A stretch of 64,000 bases of DNA from Bacteroidota bacterium (GTDB lineage: Bacteria; Bacteroidota; Bacteroidia; AKYH767-A; 2013-40CM-41-45), in contig SHNE01000056.1 in the NCBI GenBank assembly GCA_004295015.1, forward strand, positions 1 to 64,000, in the 5' to 3' direction. The position numbers and the translations under genes were made by a program. Numbering within the stretch: the stretch's first letter is position 1; each line of letters starts with the position of its first letter. Below are positions 34,863 through 44,300 of the stretch, piece by piece. The notes beneath the pieces are model-generated. The model was not told the origin of the DNA. It did no database searches and worked only from the letters and a program-made list of their open reading frames with translations.

Positions 34863-35939
34863 TTACAAGGTAAACTTGCCTCCAAAAGAATGCACCCCGT
34901 CAAAAGGGTCAGTAGCTCTGTAGGAGTAGTCGATTCCGATCTTTTTACCGGATTTCCCAAGTGGAACCTCGATTGTCAGACCTGCAGATAAACCCGTATA
35001 AACGGTAGTCCTCAGGTTATCGTCGGTAATATCGTCTTCATAAGTATAGCCACCACGCACCATGAACATCTCGCGGAACGAATACTCCAGACCGCCGGTG
35101 AACTGATCTTTAGAAAAAGAATTGGACGTGAAACTACCGGCAAGGGTCAGTCTATGATCCTTCATGAGGTCAAAATCATAAGAAGCACCGATATTTAACA
35201 ATGAAGGAATTTCAAATCCTGCAGCTCTTTGTTCAAGTGTTAGCTGATATCCGGTAGTGGTGGTCGAACGTGTAGATAAACCATCACCCCCAAACTTTAA
35301 AGGAGTTCCGATGTTTTTAAGAGCAATACCGAATTTTACATTGTCTTTAGCCTCATTACTTCCGGTTTTGTATTGAATCCCTGCATCGATAGCAATACCC
35401 TGAGCACCTACGTTTGAGATTTTCTCATCAATGATTTTAAAGTTAACTCCTCCGTAAATTGAATTGGAGAAAGCTTTAGCATATGACAGTCCTATGTTGA
35501 TATACTGTGGAGAATAGGTTCCCAATACCGGCTCCGGAAGGTCATTGGTTGTGATCTGAATGTCCCCAAAATCCATTGATACAATGGAAAGCCCGATAAC
35601 GGCAGTCTCACTGACTCTTTGCGTAATACCTGCTGCATTCAAGGTAATACCGCTTCCCTGAAGGTAATTCGTATGGCTGAAGACTACTTCTGTTTTCAAA
35701 GTATGCGCTGTTCCTGCCACGTTGAGAAACTGGGCCTCCAGACCTTGCACCATTCCGCAATTCGCACCATTCCAGCCCGTAGAACGTGCCCAAGGGTTGA
35801 TGAGCAGCTCGGTAGCACCGGCCTGCCCGGCACGGTCAGGATTACCTGCCATTACTGTACTCACCGGAGCAAGTAATGCCAGAAATGCTATTCTAATTAT
35901 TCTAAGGGTATATGACTTTCTCATATGTATAATTTTCAA
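34863..35939 (-). CDS. PorV/PorQ-family outer membrane protein
   Basis: A 358-residue beta-barrel. The N-terminal signal peptide ends near LAPVSTVMAG. The mature N-terminus, with GQAGATELLINPWARSTGWN, matches the PorV/PorQ family of FadL-like barrels. PorV helps T9SS cargo reach the surface and links it to the sortase-like PorU. The protein ends in the short aromatic-containing strand GGKFTL. It follows a 1410-residue secreted protein by 25 bases, which suggests a dedicated shuttle for that partner. A start at M6 (35924) is also possible. Confidence 0.85.
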   Translation of the reverse strand: MKIIHMRKSYTLRIIRIAFLALLAPVSTVMAGNPDRAGQAGATELLINPWARSTGWNGANCGMVQGLEAQFLNVAGTAHTLKTEVVFSHTNYLQGSGITLNAAGITQRVSETAVIGLSIVSMDFGDIQITTNDLPEPVLGTYSPQYINIGLSYAKAFSNSIYGGVNFKIIDEKISNVGAQGIAIDAGIQYKTGSNEAKDNVKFGIALKNIGTPLKFGGDGLSTRSTTTTGYQLTLEQRAAGFEIPSLLNIGASYDFDLMKDHRLTLAGSFTSNSFSKDQFTGGLEYSFREMFMVRGGYTYEDDITDDNLRTTVYTGLSAGLTIEVPLGKSGKKIGIDYSYRATDPFDGVHSFGGKFTL

Positions 35940-35964
35940 ATACAGTTATAATTCGGTGTGAATA

Positions 35965-38900
35965 TCAGAAGGTATCAAGATCGAGTGGTCTAAGAACACC
36001 GAACCATTTGATTGTTCGTTCTCCAATACCGGGAGCATCAACATGGATAATGTACATTCCACTGGAAATTGGAACACCCACCGTATTCTTTAAGTCCCAA
36101 TCAACGGATGTTTCCTGATTGACATTCGGATAAGTCGAGCCGGCTGAATTATTGCGATCCGGTGAAACCACATCACGCTTCAACTTGCGGATGATTGTGC
36201 CATTTGGAGAATAAATCGTGATGGTACATTTTCCGGGAAGGTTGACAATTTTAACCCTGTTATCCAGCTGATTTGTTTCATAGCTTGAATAAGCATAATA
36301 AGGATTCGGTACTATGTTGATAAGACTCAGTGCATTCTTCGCAACATCATTTTGTTTGATCTCACTCACCAAATCATAGGTATTGAAACGATAGTAAGGA
36401 CGGTAGTTTGCAAATGTCGCAGTAGAATCACTGGTGTATTCGCGGTAAGGACGAGTTACACGAAGACGAATTTTTACCGGAGTAGCCAACAAAGACTGAT
36501 TAGGAACCAACAGAGGAACACCAACCCACATACAATTGCTGTATACTCTTTCCATCCAGAAATATCCCTGGTTGTCTGTGGTTTTTCCCCATAGTTTGTT
36601 ATGTATATCCTGACAACCATCGTAGGCAGTACTCCATCTTGCTGTGTCTGTCGGGGTTGGAACATTGTACATATTCTTTCTTCCAAAAACATAGATCACG
36701 TGCTTTCCACCTGCTATTACATTCGCATTATCATCAAAGATTGTTGAAGTCGGGTTGAAAATCATATCTCTTCCTGTTCCACCAACAATTCCATTTGACG
36801 GATCGAGATAAGAATCTTCACCGAAAGCAATATTTAAACGCTCGCCGGACTCAACGTCAACCGCATATCCCGGGAACCAGCTAAAACCTGAATCAGACTG
36901 TGGCTGATAATTTTTATCGAGAGATGGATGCTTACGAATAAATCCTTTTCCTTGAAATCCTTCTGTCTTTGCCTTGGTTCTTTGCATTTCAAACACCACG
37001 CAACGACTCCATTTTGATTTGTCGGCTGTGAGTACAATATCCACACTGTTGTACCAATTCAGGTTATCAAAACGCTGTGCATTATTTCCCAGCGGACCGA
37101 AAGCATTATCAAAATGAGCCGGAACAATTGAATCAGCAGGAGCCGAAGCACTTCCTGTTGCATCATTACTTACCAATCTGAATGGTGCCCAGGTTCCTCC
37201 GATTATTTTCTCAAAATTCTGACTGCCATCAACAAATGACCCGTCAGGGTTTGAAGGTGTTGGAGGATATTTAAAGTCAACTTGCTCGGTTTTACCGGAA
37301 CGAATCCAATTGATAAATGGAACATCATCACGATCAGGTACACCTGTCAGCCAACGCAAATCAGGATTATCAAACTGGATAGTTCCTTCAATGAAGCCTT
37401 GACCACCGGCCACATCTTCTCCCGGTCTTTTTACCTGATTTGTAGAAATATAAAATCCATAATCAGGGAATAATTGGTCATAAGGGAACTCGAAGGATTT
37501 TTCACCTGTGTCTACTCTGTTGGTTAATAAATTTTTCAATATCCAACGGCTTCCGGATGTAATCGTCTCAGCGGTATAAATGAGTCCTGTATTTCTCACT
37601 CTCTTGGACATTACAACCTTGTAAGGAGCAGCAGACCCTACAATTTGAATGATCACCACGTCTGCAGGGAAATCAACCTGTGTAGATGTCAGTGATTGTC
37701 CTGCTCTAAGACCTGCAATTGAGGTTACATTGAAAATAGTATCGCTATTACTTACCAGATCACCGGTGAACTTAACACTTGTGATTGTATCCGTAAACCA
37801 AAGCTCATAATTGCCCGGAGCCACTTTCACCGGATCATAAATCCGAATATCGATTGGACCTCTTCCGCGGGTATAGGTAGGATGCTGAATAACGTTTGTA
37901 GGTTGAGAACTGTTGAAGAGGATCTCATTCACCTGGCTTTGTTTCAAGTCAAGAGTGAGCCTGTCAGATCCCAGATTATATCCATTACCAATACCGGTAA
38001 TACGTGTTATTTCAGGGCCGTCACCATAAGAGGTGTTCAGAACCAAACCTTCTGCCTCGGGAGCTGAGATGTGCGGGATACCGGTGAAAATATTAATCGC
38101 TCCACCTGAATTTCCTCTTCGTCCTGCCAGATATGGCTTGCTGAGTCCGTCTACATAAGGATCAAAGACGTTTTCATCCGGATTATATGCATAAGCAATG
38201 GCCATGAAGTAATACGTCTTATGATTTACAAGAGTTGGTTCTCCGGTAGCGAATGCATCTTTCGTAATTCTGAATGTATGGCGTAAACCTTTATTCTCAC
38301 CATTCACTTCTTCTACAGGAGCAAAGGCGTTGATATCCGCTTGGAAATACTGATTCGTAATACTTGAAATTCCATTCTGAATATCACACTGAAACACCAG
38401 TCTTGCCTTGTCAGGATCCTTAAGATCGGTAGCCGCTACGGATTCATCCTTCAATTGATAAATCTGATATCCTTCAAACTTATAATAAGAAACAGTAGTT
38501 GTTACAGCTGGATCTTTCTCCACATACAATTCACGGTAGTTGTTTGAAGATTTTCTGTTGATGATGGAGAAAATAAGTTCTTTGTCCAATTCACGTATAG
38601 CAAGTTCAGGCGCATCCGGACCATCAACGATTTTGAAACAGTTATCGAAGAGAATCTGAGCCTTATCATCTGCTAAACGAACAAGCTTAACTGAAGCCAA
38701 AGGGCCACCGGAAGAGGTTCTTGCCCAAACAACACCAGTCGTAATAAAGTTGGTAGCACCTGCTTTCAGGGTGAATGCCCCGGCAGACTGAAGGAATCGA
38801 CGATCGTTCGGTTGATTTGGTGCACCACCGGAAGCATCCGGTTGATTTTCCGACCAAGGGAATAATCCGGTTACACCATTTGTTCCCCAACCTGTTGGGT

Positions 38901-40197
38901 CAGTATCACCGGGAAACATGAAGTCACAAGTATCAGCTCCCGGAGTAAGGTGACCATTTCCACCATACACCATTTTGGTACCATCTTTCCATACACCACG
39001 CAGGTAATCGTAATAATGTGTTGCGTTGGATGGATTACCAATCAGCGAGAAATCATTGTCATAGTATACGAACTTGGACATGATGATTTGCTCACCCGGT
39101 TCATCCACCACACCGTTGCGGTTATTGTCCTTTCCATCATTTGCATCAGCCAATGGACCTTCGAAAAAGTCAACGCCGATTGCAGGAGGATTCAAACCAT
39201 ATCCAAGCGCTCCGTCATCATCAGCATCACCATTATAGCAATAACCGAATCCTCTTTGAACATCACAACCAACATAGTCATCCAGGTAATTTCCAAGATC
39301 CGGATCGATCCATGATCCGAAATAAGTTTCTCTCAAATCGAGAGATGAACGGTTGATGACTTTATACTTATAGAAAGTCATATTATTAATCTCATCATTG
39401 GTATTGAATCCGAAAGCCTGAGCCTGGATTTCGACACCTATGGTAAACTGGCTGCCGGTTTCAGAGTGAATATTACCCTGATCATTAAACACCCACCAGA
39501 TCGTTTGATCTCCCAATAAGAATTCACCACACTCAGCTACCGGCGACAGATTAAACTTTGGATAGTCTCCATCCTGATAACTGTATTTACCATCCATATT
39601 ATAGTCAAAAAACGGAGCCAGGTATCTTCCCTGCATCAATCCTCCCGGTGTCTGAGTCCCCATCGCAGGCCATGACGAAATGACTTCAGGAACAGGATAA
39701 TTGTCAACGTTTCCAATGGTAGCATAGTACTCGGCAAATTCTTTCACTTCCGCCAGAGTAATTTTCCAATGCTTGTCGTATGCAACACAAACATCGTTGC
39801 TCACACTTGCATCAGTGGAGTCGAGCGGACCAGGCCAGAAATCACTTCCTGACTGACGGTAAGTTTGCGCAGCAACACGAAGGTTTTGTGAAGCATCTTT
39901 TCCTCCAATCCAGATAGCACCGGAGAAAAGAGAATGTTTCCCTGAACCAAAGGGAACTTCATACTCTGCATTACCGACAAGATCCCACCACATGTCTCCA
40001 TTGATGTAGATTGGACAACGGACATTATTGATATCCAAATCTGCTCTTGCTTTTGATGGAGTACATCCGGCAAAAATTCTTTGCCCTTTAGTGCCGGGTC
40101 CGGCCACTCGTTGTTGTCCGAGATTCTCTCGTGCCTGTGAAGGCAAGGCAAGAGAAATACAAAACAAAATGAGTGAAGCTTTTACAATATTTTTCAT
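35965..40197 (-). CDS. Very large secreted protein paired with PorV and a TonB receptor
   Basis: A 1410-residue exported protein with a signal peptide ending ALPSQA. The body is beta-strand-rich, with an early cluster of aromatic and glycine segments (INGDMWWDLVGNAEYEVPFG). A calcium-loop-like stretch is DANDGKDNNRNGVVDEPGEQ. Near the C-terminus NIVPNPYYAYSSYE begins a sorting-type domain, followed by TITIYSPNGTIIRKL and GMYIIHVDAPG. That resembles FlgD-like and T9SS tails, so surface delivery by the type IX system is likely. The function is unknown. It is 37 bases downstream of a TonB receptor and 25 upstream of a PorV-family barrel, and the three form an operon. Confidence 0.75.
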   Translation of the reverse strand: MKNIVKASLILFCISLALPSQARENLGQQRVAGPGTKGQRIFAGCTPSKARADLDINNVRCPIYINGDMWWDLVGNAEYEVPFGSGKHSLFSGAIWIGGKDASQNLRVAAQTYRQSGSDFWPGPLDSTDASVSNDVCVAYDKHWKITLAEVKEFAEYYATIGNVDNYPVPEVISSWPAMGTQTPGGLMQGRYLAPFFDYNMDGKYSYQDGDYPKFNLSPVAECGEFLLGDQTIWWVFNDQGNIHSETGSQFTIGVEIQAQAFGFNTNDEINNMTFYKYKVINRSSLDLRETYFGSWIDPDLGNYLDDYVGCDVQRGFGYCYNGDADDDGALGYGLNPPAIGVDFFEGPLADANDGKDNNRNGVVDEPGEQIIMSKFVYYDNDFSLIGNPSNATHYYDYLRGVWKDGTKMVYGGNGHLTPGADTCDFMFPGDTDPTGWGTNGVTGLFPWSENQPDASGGAPNQPNDRRFLQSAGAFTLKAGATNFITTGVVWARTSSGGPLASVKLVRLADDKAQILFDNCFKIVDGPDAPELAIRELDKELIFSIINRKSSNNYRELYVEKDPAVTTTVSYYKFEGYQIYQLKDESVAATDLKDPDKARLVFQCDIQNGISSITNQYFQADINAFAPVEEVNGENKGLRHTFRITKDAFATGEPTLVNHKTYYFMAIAYAYNPDENVFDPYVDGLSKPYLAGRRGNSGGAINIFTGIPHISAPEAEGLVLNTSYGDGPEITRITGIGNGYNLGSDRLTLDLKQSQVNEILFNSSQPTNVIQHPTYTRGRGPIDIRIYDPVKVAPGNYELWFTDTITSVKFTGDLVSNSDTIFNVTSIAGLRAGQSLTSTQVDFPADVVIIQIVGSAAPYKVVMSKRVRNTGLIYTAETITSGSRWILKNLLTNRVDTGEKSFEFPYDQLFPDYGFYISTNQVKRPGEDVAGGQGFIEGTIQFDNPDLRWLTGVPDRDDVPFINWIRSGKTEQVDFKYPPTPSNPDGSFVDGSQNFEKIIGGTWAPFRLVSNDATGSASAPADSIVPAHFDNAFGPLGNNAQRFDNLNWYNSVDIVLTADKSKWSRCVVFEMQRTKAKTEGFQGKGFIRKHPSLDKNYQPQSDSGFSWFPGYAVDVESGERLNIAFGEDSYLDPSNGIVGGTGRDMIFNPTSTIFDDNANVIAGGKHVIYVFGRKNMYNVPTPTDTARWSTAYDGCQDIHNKLWGKTTDNQGYFWMERVYSNCMWVGVPLLVPNQSLLATPVKIRLRVTRPYREYTSDSTATFANYRPYYRFNTYDLVSEIKQNDVAKNALSLINIVPNPYYAYSSYETNQLDNRVKIVNLPGKCTITIYSPNGTIIRKLKRDVVSPDRNNSAGSTYPNVNQETSVDWDLKNTVGVPISSGMYIIHVDAPGIGERTIKWFGVLRPLDLDTF

Positions 40198-40234
40198 TGT
40201 ATCGATGATCTTTATGATTGATGAAAATTGATGT

Positions 40235-43200
40235 TTAGAAATTAAGTTGAAGACCTAAATGAATACGGCGCGGCAGGTTGTAGTTTGACGGATTGTTCTG
40301 TGCAATCTGGTACAAATCGATATATGCCTGAGGGCTTGTTTGATTTGCAATGGCAGCCTGGGCTCCTGGAGAAGTAAGATATCCGTCATCATCAGGATTT
40401 CCTGTTGCTCTGTAAACGGTGTTCACGTTTAACGAATTCAATACGTTGTTAACCTGCAGATATACGCTACCACCAATTACACGACGTGATTCTCCGTCAT
40501 TTTTCCTTCCGTACTTGATTGCAAAACCTTTGTCAATTTTTGCATCAATCTTAAACTGCCATGGTAAACGGGATCCGTTAAGCGATCCGCTGATAACAGA
40601 ACGACTGTTAGCTGAAGTGGTAAAATCAGCTTCAGGTGTGATGTTTGATTTTCTTGTGTATGGTGTTCCTGATCCGGCGCGGAATACTAAGTTAGCTCCG
40701 GCATTAGAAAATATTTGCTTTCCCCAAAGAATAGGACCATTGTAATTCTTTCCTTCAGAATAATGAAAGTCAAAAGAAGTTACAAATGTATGGCGCTGAT
40801 CAAATTCAAGCGGCTTTGCTTCACGAAGATTTGTTTGTCCTTGCTGAGCAAGAATTCCTGCACTCGTATTTGGATCAGATCCCGTTCCATCAGCAAACTG
40901 AAGAGTATAGCTTACGTTCATCCGGATATTGCTTGTTCTGCGAAGATCATATCCAAATGACAATCCTTTCACGGTACCAAAGTCGATGTTTCCGTAAGTT
41001 TGATAAGAAATAGGATGAGCGAACTGTACATTGATAATCTGAATCATATCTCTTAATTCCTTATAGAAGGCAGAAATAGAAAGAGCCGAACTCTTGCTCA
41101 ATTTCTGAGAGAATGTAATTTCATAATCGGTTGTCTTCTCCGGTTTCAGATCCGGATTGCTTACAGTACCAGACTGCCCACGTGCCAGATTAGAATAAGA
41201 TACCGGATTGAAGCGGATTAGTCCTAATGCCTGCGGACGTTGTGTGAGGATATCATAGTGTGCAGCGAAATAGGCTTCATCCGAAATCGGGAAGGAGAAG
41301 GCCACGCGTGGCATTACATTTACCTGAGGAGAATAATCTTCGAATATTTTCGGACTCACACGACTTTTCTGTGCATCATCCGGATTCTTAAGAAACGGCT
41401 GAATTCCTCCTGATGCTCCACCGGTTTTTGTAAGCGGATCAAGGTTTGTGATTTCATTTCCGTCACTATCATACCAGGTATCACCATTTCTAAAACCAAC
41501 CGGTTTCCGTGGTGAATTTGCATTGTCTACATATATATAGTAGTCATCTCCGATATTGTCAGGAATTTGATAGTCTGGATTGCTCGGATCATCCGGTAAT
41601 CTGCCTGCGGCTCTTTCTTCACCAACAGTCCAGGTTTCAAACAATAAATATTTATCTTTTAATACCTTCTGGTTCGCATCAAATCGATCAACACGAACAC
41701 CTATGTTAAATATGAGATCATTAAAAATAAACTTGTCGGAAATGTAACCGGCTATGTAGTTAGGACGGAATGCATCGATATCACGGCTGTAATTATTATT
41801 ATTATCCTTCTTGGTATAATAATCATCCAAGGAAGAAGATCCGCTTTGAATTTTTCCCAGGTAGTCATATCCGTAATAAGAAACGATACCATTATCAATT
41901 AATTCATCCGCCGAAAATAAATCCAGTGAATATTTAGAAGGATCGATTGCATCTGTTTGAATTGTATCGGTGATATTCAATCCCATTTTCTCACGAACGT
42001 TTTCATAAAAGCCTCTTGCAACCTCTCCGTCCACATTGGTAGAAGGGACATAGGTTGAGTTGGTGTAATTAGTGTATAGGGCAGGGTTTCCAAAGAAGGT
42101 TCCTGAGGTTACAACAGCAGAATTCGAGTCGACACCATTAATATTCTGATTCCCCAACTGGCGCATGAGAGCCCAAATGGATTTCGGGAACACTGTATAA
42201 GCACGGTCTGTTCTTTGTTCGTACTCCAATCCGATCACAATATTATGCTTCTTGATATCTACTGATCCTGATGCACTAATTCTGAATTGTGTCTGGTCTA
42301 CATTTCCATAACCATTGACAACACGTCCCGGAGTGGCAAAAAGACTATATGTATTGAGATTGATACGGTTATCGTCATTTAATAAACCTCCGCCTGCCTG
42401 AATTGCAGAGAGGCTATTAGTATAGCCATCAATACCAAGCGGCCCGGTCAACTCATAATATTGTTCTGTGTAATTGGTTGTCGTTGGATTCTGTGTGCCC
42501 GGGGTAAAAATTACAGCCGTATCAATCTGGCCATTCTGTACTAATATGAAGGTGTTTGATGAGTCTACAGTAATGTCATAGGTAGTGGCACGCTGAATAT
42601 CAAATTTTCCTACATATCCATAATCAAAGATATTGTCTTTGTGAATTGCATTCTGTGTAGTAGACAAACCTTTGCTATAATCAACCTGCACGGAATAGAA
42701 AGCGCTTTTAATTGCAGAGGATGATTTATCTGTTGATGTTGCATCTGCTGTGAAACGCTGAGTAATTTTAGCAAAGGCTCTCCAGTTAGTTGAAATAGTC
42801 TGAGAATTATTATCGTAGTTCATCAAAGAATAGATGTCAGTATAGTTTCTGTCATTGCTGTGATCCAATGAACCACCAACTGAAAATGTAACATTCTTTG
42901 CAGGAAGAAACTCCATTTTACCATTCAGACGAATGTTTTTGGAGGCGACATTTTGTCTTGCTTTTACTTCCTCCAAACTATCATAAGTAAAGAAATCCGA
43001 ACGTTTTACAAAACCATTTCCGGTAGGAGACGGTGAGAGAGGATTCTCTTCAAGTGACTTTAGGATATCGTCCTTCACTTTATAAACCGGAATAGCAGAA
43101 GGTGTAGGGTCTTTGTCGTATTGATACTCACCGGCGATAAAAAATCCCGCTACCGGCTGACCTGATTTTCTTCCGGTCGAATCTTTTTTAGTATAAATCG

Positions 43201-43969
43201 GTCCAGAGATATCTGCGGCAACAAGATTATGTCCGTAACCATCAAGTAATTCGGATGTTGCTAATTCTATACCTCCGGAAAAATCTTTGGATGGTCCCCG
43301 GGTAGTGATAGTTACAACTCCGCCGGTGGCATCACCATACCATGCCGGAACTCCACCTGTGATGATGGTTACCTGTTCAGTTCCTCCTTTTGCAATGTTT
43401 GCACCTCCGCGAACTTTCATTCCATCAACATAATAAGAGGTAGCATCAGAACGTGAACCACGAATATTAATTTCCTTACCATCATCCTGTTGGTATACAC
43501 CGGCAGATTGCGAGGCAAGTGAGTTAACGTCCCTTGTAGGAGCTGCCTGAATATCTTCATAAAGCATGGTGGTTTTCGTGGCCGGGCTTCCTTTATCAAT
43601 CAGGGGAACCAGGTATTCAACGATCTCGATCTCTTTCAACTGAACACCTTTTGTAAGGTCAAAGTCTGCGAATGAAATATTATCTGAAGATACCTGTACA
43701 CCGGAAACCTGCAGTGTTTGATAGCCAACACTGGTTGCCTTCACATCATATTTACCGGGGTTCAATGGCTTAATGGTATAATTACCATCGAAGTCGGTCA
43801 CAGCGGCTTGCACCTGAGCTCCATTTAATAAAGCTGCGACGCTGGCAAAAGGAATTCCTTCCTTACTACCTTTCTCGGTCACCTTTCCGCGGATCTCTCC
43901 GGTTTGTGCGAAGCTGCTTGCTCCAATTAATACTAATGCAGTGAGTGCTAGGTAAAACTTCCGTCCCAT
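40235..43969 (-). CDS. TonB-dependent outer membrane receptor with carboxypeptidase-like domain
   Basis: A 1244-residue receptor. Signal peptide ends SSFAQ; residues about 22-110 form a carboxypeptidase-regulatory-like Ig fold (GEIRGKVTEKGSKEGIPFAS); about 115-230 the plug, with INIRGSRSDATSYYVDGMKV; the rest is a 22-strand barrel ending in the aromatic LQLNF. The architecture is that of SusC-like and other Bacteroidota receptors, but no SusD gene accompanies it. Instead a large secreted protein and a PorV barrel follow. TonB energy would power import of an unknown ligand, or assist partner assembly. Confidence 0.9.
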   Translation of the reverse strand: MGRKFYLALTALVLIGASSFAQTGEIRGKVTEKGSKEGIPFASVAALLNGAQVQAAVTDFDGNYTIKPLNPGKYDVKATSVGYQTLQVSGVQVSSDNISFADFDLTKGVQLKEIEIVEYLVPLIDKGSPATKTTMLYEDIQAAPTRDVNSLASQSAGVYQQDDGKEINIRGSRSDATSYYVDGMKVRGGANIAKGGTEQVTIITGGVPAWYGDATGGVVTITTRGPSKDFSGGIELATSELLDGYGHNLVAADISGPIYTKKDSTGRKSGQPVAGFFIAGEYQYDKDPTPSAIPVYKVKDDILKSLEENPLSPSPTGNGFVKRSDFFTYDSLEEVKARQNVASKNIRLNGKMEFLPAKNVTFSVGGSLDHSNDRNYTDIYSLMNYDNNSQTISTNWRAFAKITQRFTADATSTDKSSSAIKSAFYSVQVDYSKGLSTTQNAIHKDNIFDYGYVGKFDIQRATTYDITVDSSNTFILVQNGQIDTAVIFTPGTQNPTTTNYTEQYYELTGPLGIDGYTNSLSAIQAGGGLLNDDNRINLNTYSLFATPGRVVNGYGNVDQTQFRISASGSVDIKKHNIVIGLEYEQRTDRAYTVFPKSIWALMRQLGNQNINGVDSNSAVVTSGTFFGNPALYTNYTNSTYVPSTNVDGEVARGFYENVREKMGLNITDTIQTDAIDPSKYSLDLFSADELIDNGIVSYYGYDYLGKIQSGSSSLDDYYTKKDNNNNYSRDIDAFRPNYIAGYISDKFIFNDLIFNIGVRVDRFDANQKVLKDKYLLFETWTVGEERAAGRLPDDPSNPDYQIPDNIGDDYYIYVDNANSPRKPVGFRNGDTWYDSDGNEITNLDPLTKTGGASGGIQPFLKNPDDAQKSRVSPKIFEDYSPQVNVMPRVAFSFPISDEAYFAAHYDILTQRPQALGLIRFNPVSYSNLARGQSGTVSNPDLKPEKTTDYEITFSQKLSKSSALSISAFYKELRDMIQIINVQFAHPISYQTYGNIDFGTVKGLSFGYDLRRTSNIRMNVSYTLQFADGTGSDPNTSAGILAQQGQTNLREAKPLEFDQRHTFVTSFDFHYSEGKNYNGPILWGKQIFSNAGANLVFRAGSGTPYTRKSNITPEADFTTSANSRSVISGSLNGSRLPWQFKIDAKIDKGFAIKYGRKNDGESRRVIGGSVYLQVNNVLNSLNVNTVYRATGNPDDDGYLTSPGAQAAIANQTSPQAYIDLYQIAQNNPSNYNLPRRIHLGLQLNF

Positions 43970-44009
43970 AGGATTGAGTTTGTATGTTAAGTTAAGTTAA
44001 TGCGGGTGG

Positions 44010-44039
44010 TAAAAGTATGAATTGAATAATAAAAACCAA
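44010..44039 (-). promoter_or_regulatory. Promoter of the TonB-receptor operon
   Basis: On the minus strand TTG (44037-44039), a 19-base spacer and TACTTTTA (44010-44017), one mismatch from TAnnTTTG. It lies about 40 bases before the start codon at 43969. Confidence 0.45.
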
Positions 44040-44244
44040 AACAAATTTTCTTTCACCAAAACCGGATAATTTTAGATTAATGATTGTCAAATCAAGAGAT
44101 TAAATATTCTCATTTCCCTTGCTTGACTTTCTGCCCCGAAGTTCGTGATGTTAAAAATTCTTTCTGTCAGTTTTGAGTCAATTCAAAATGCAAGATGAAG
44201 TTTTTATTCTAAATACGAGCATATCCTAATGAGTTATTAACATA

Positions 44245-44276
44245 TTTGAGTAATATGGCTAAATAATCTATTTTTG
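44245..44276 (+). promoter_or_regulatory. Promoter of smc
   Basis: TTTG (44245-44248), a 20-base spacer and TATTTTTG (44269-44276), a textbook Bacteroidota promoter. Transcription should begin near 44283, so translation starts at ATG 44301, not at the TTG that lies inside the -7 box (44274). Confidence 0.8.
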
Positions 44277-44300
44277 CGGGAATTCAACATCAAAGCAACT

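Larger units (their letters stand above)
43970..44300. other. Divergent intergenic region
   Basis: About 330 bases between the TonB-receptor operon and smc. Both promoters are described separately. The central part (44050-44230) has no recognised feature. Confidence 0.5.
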
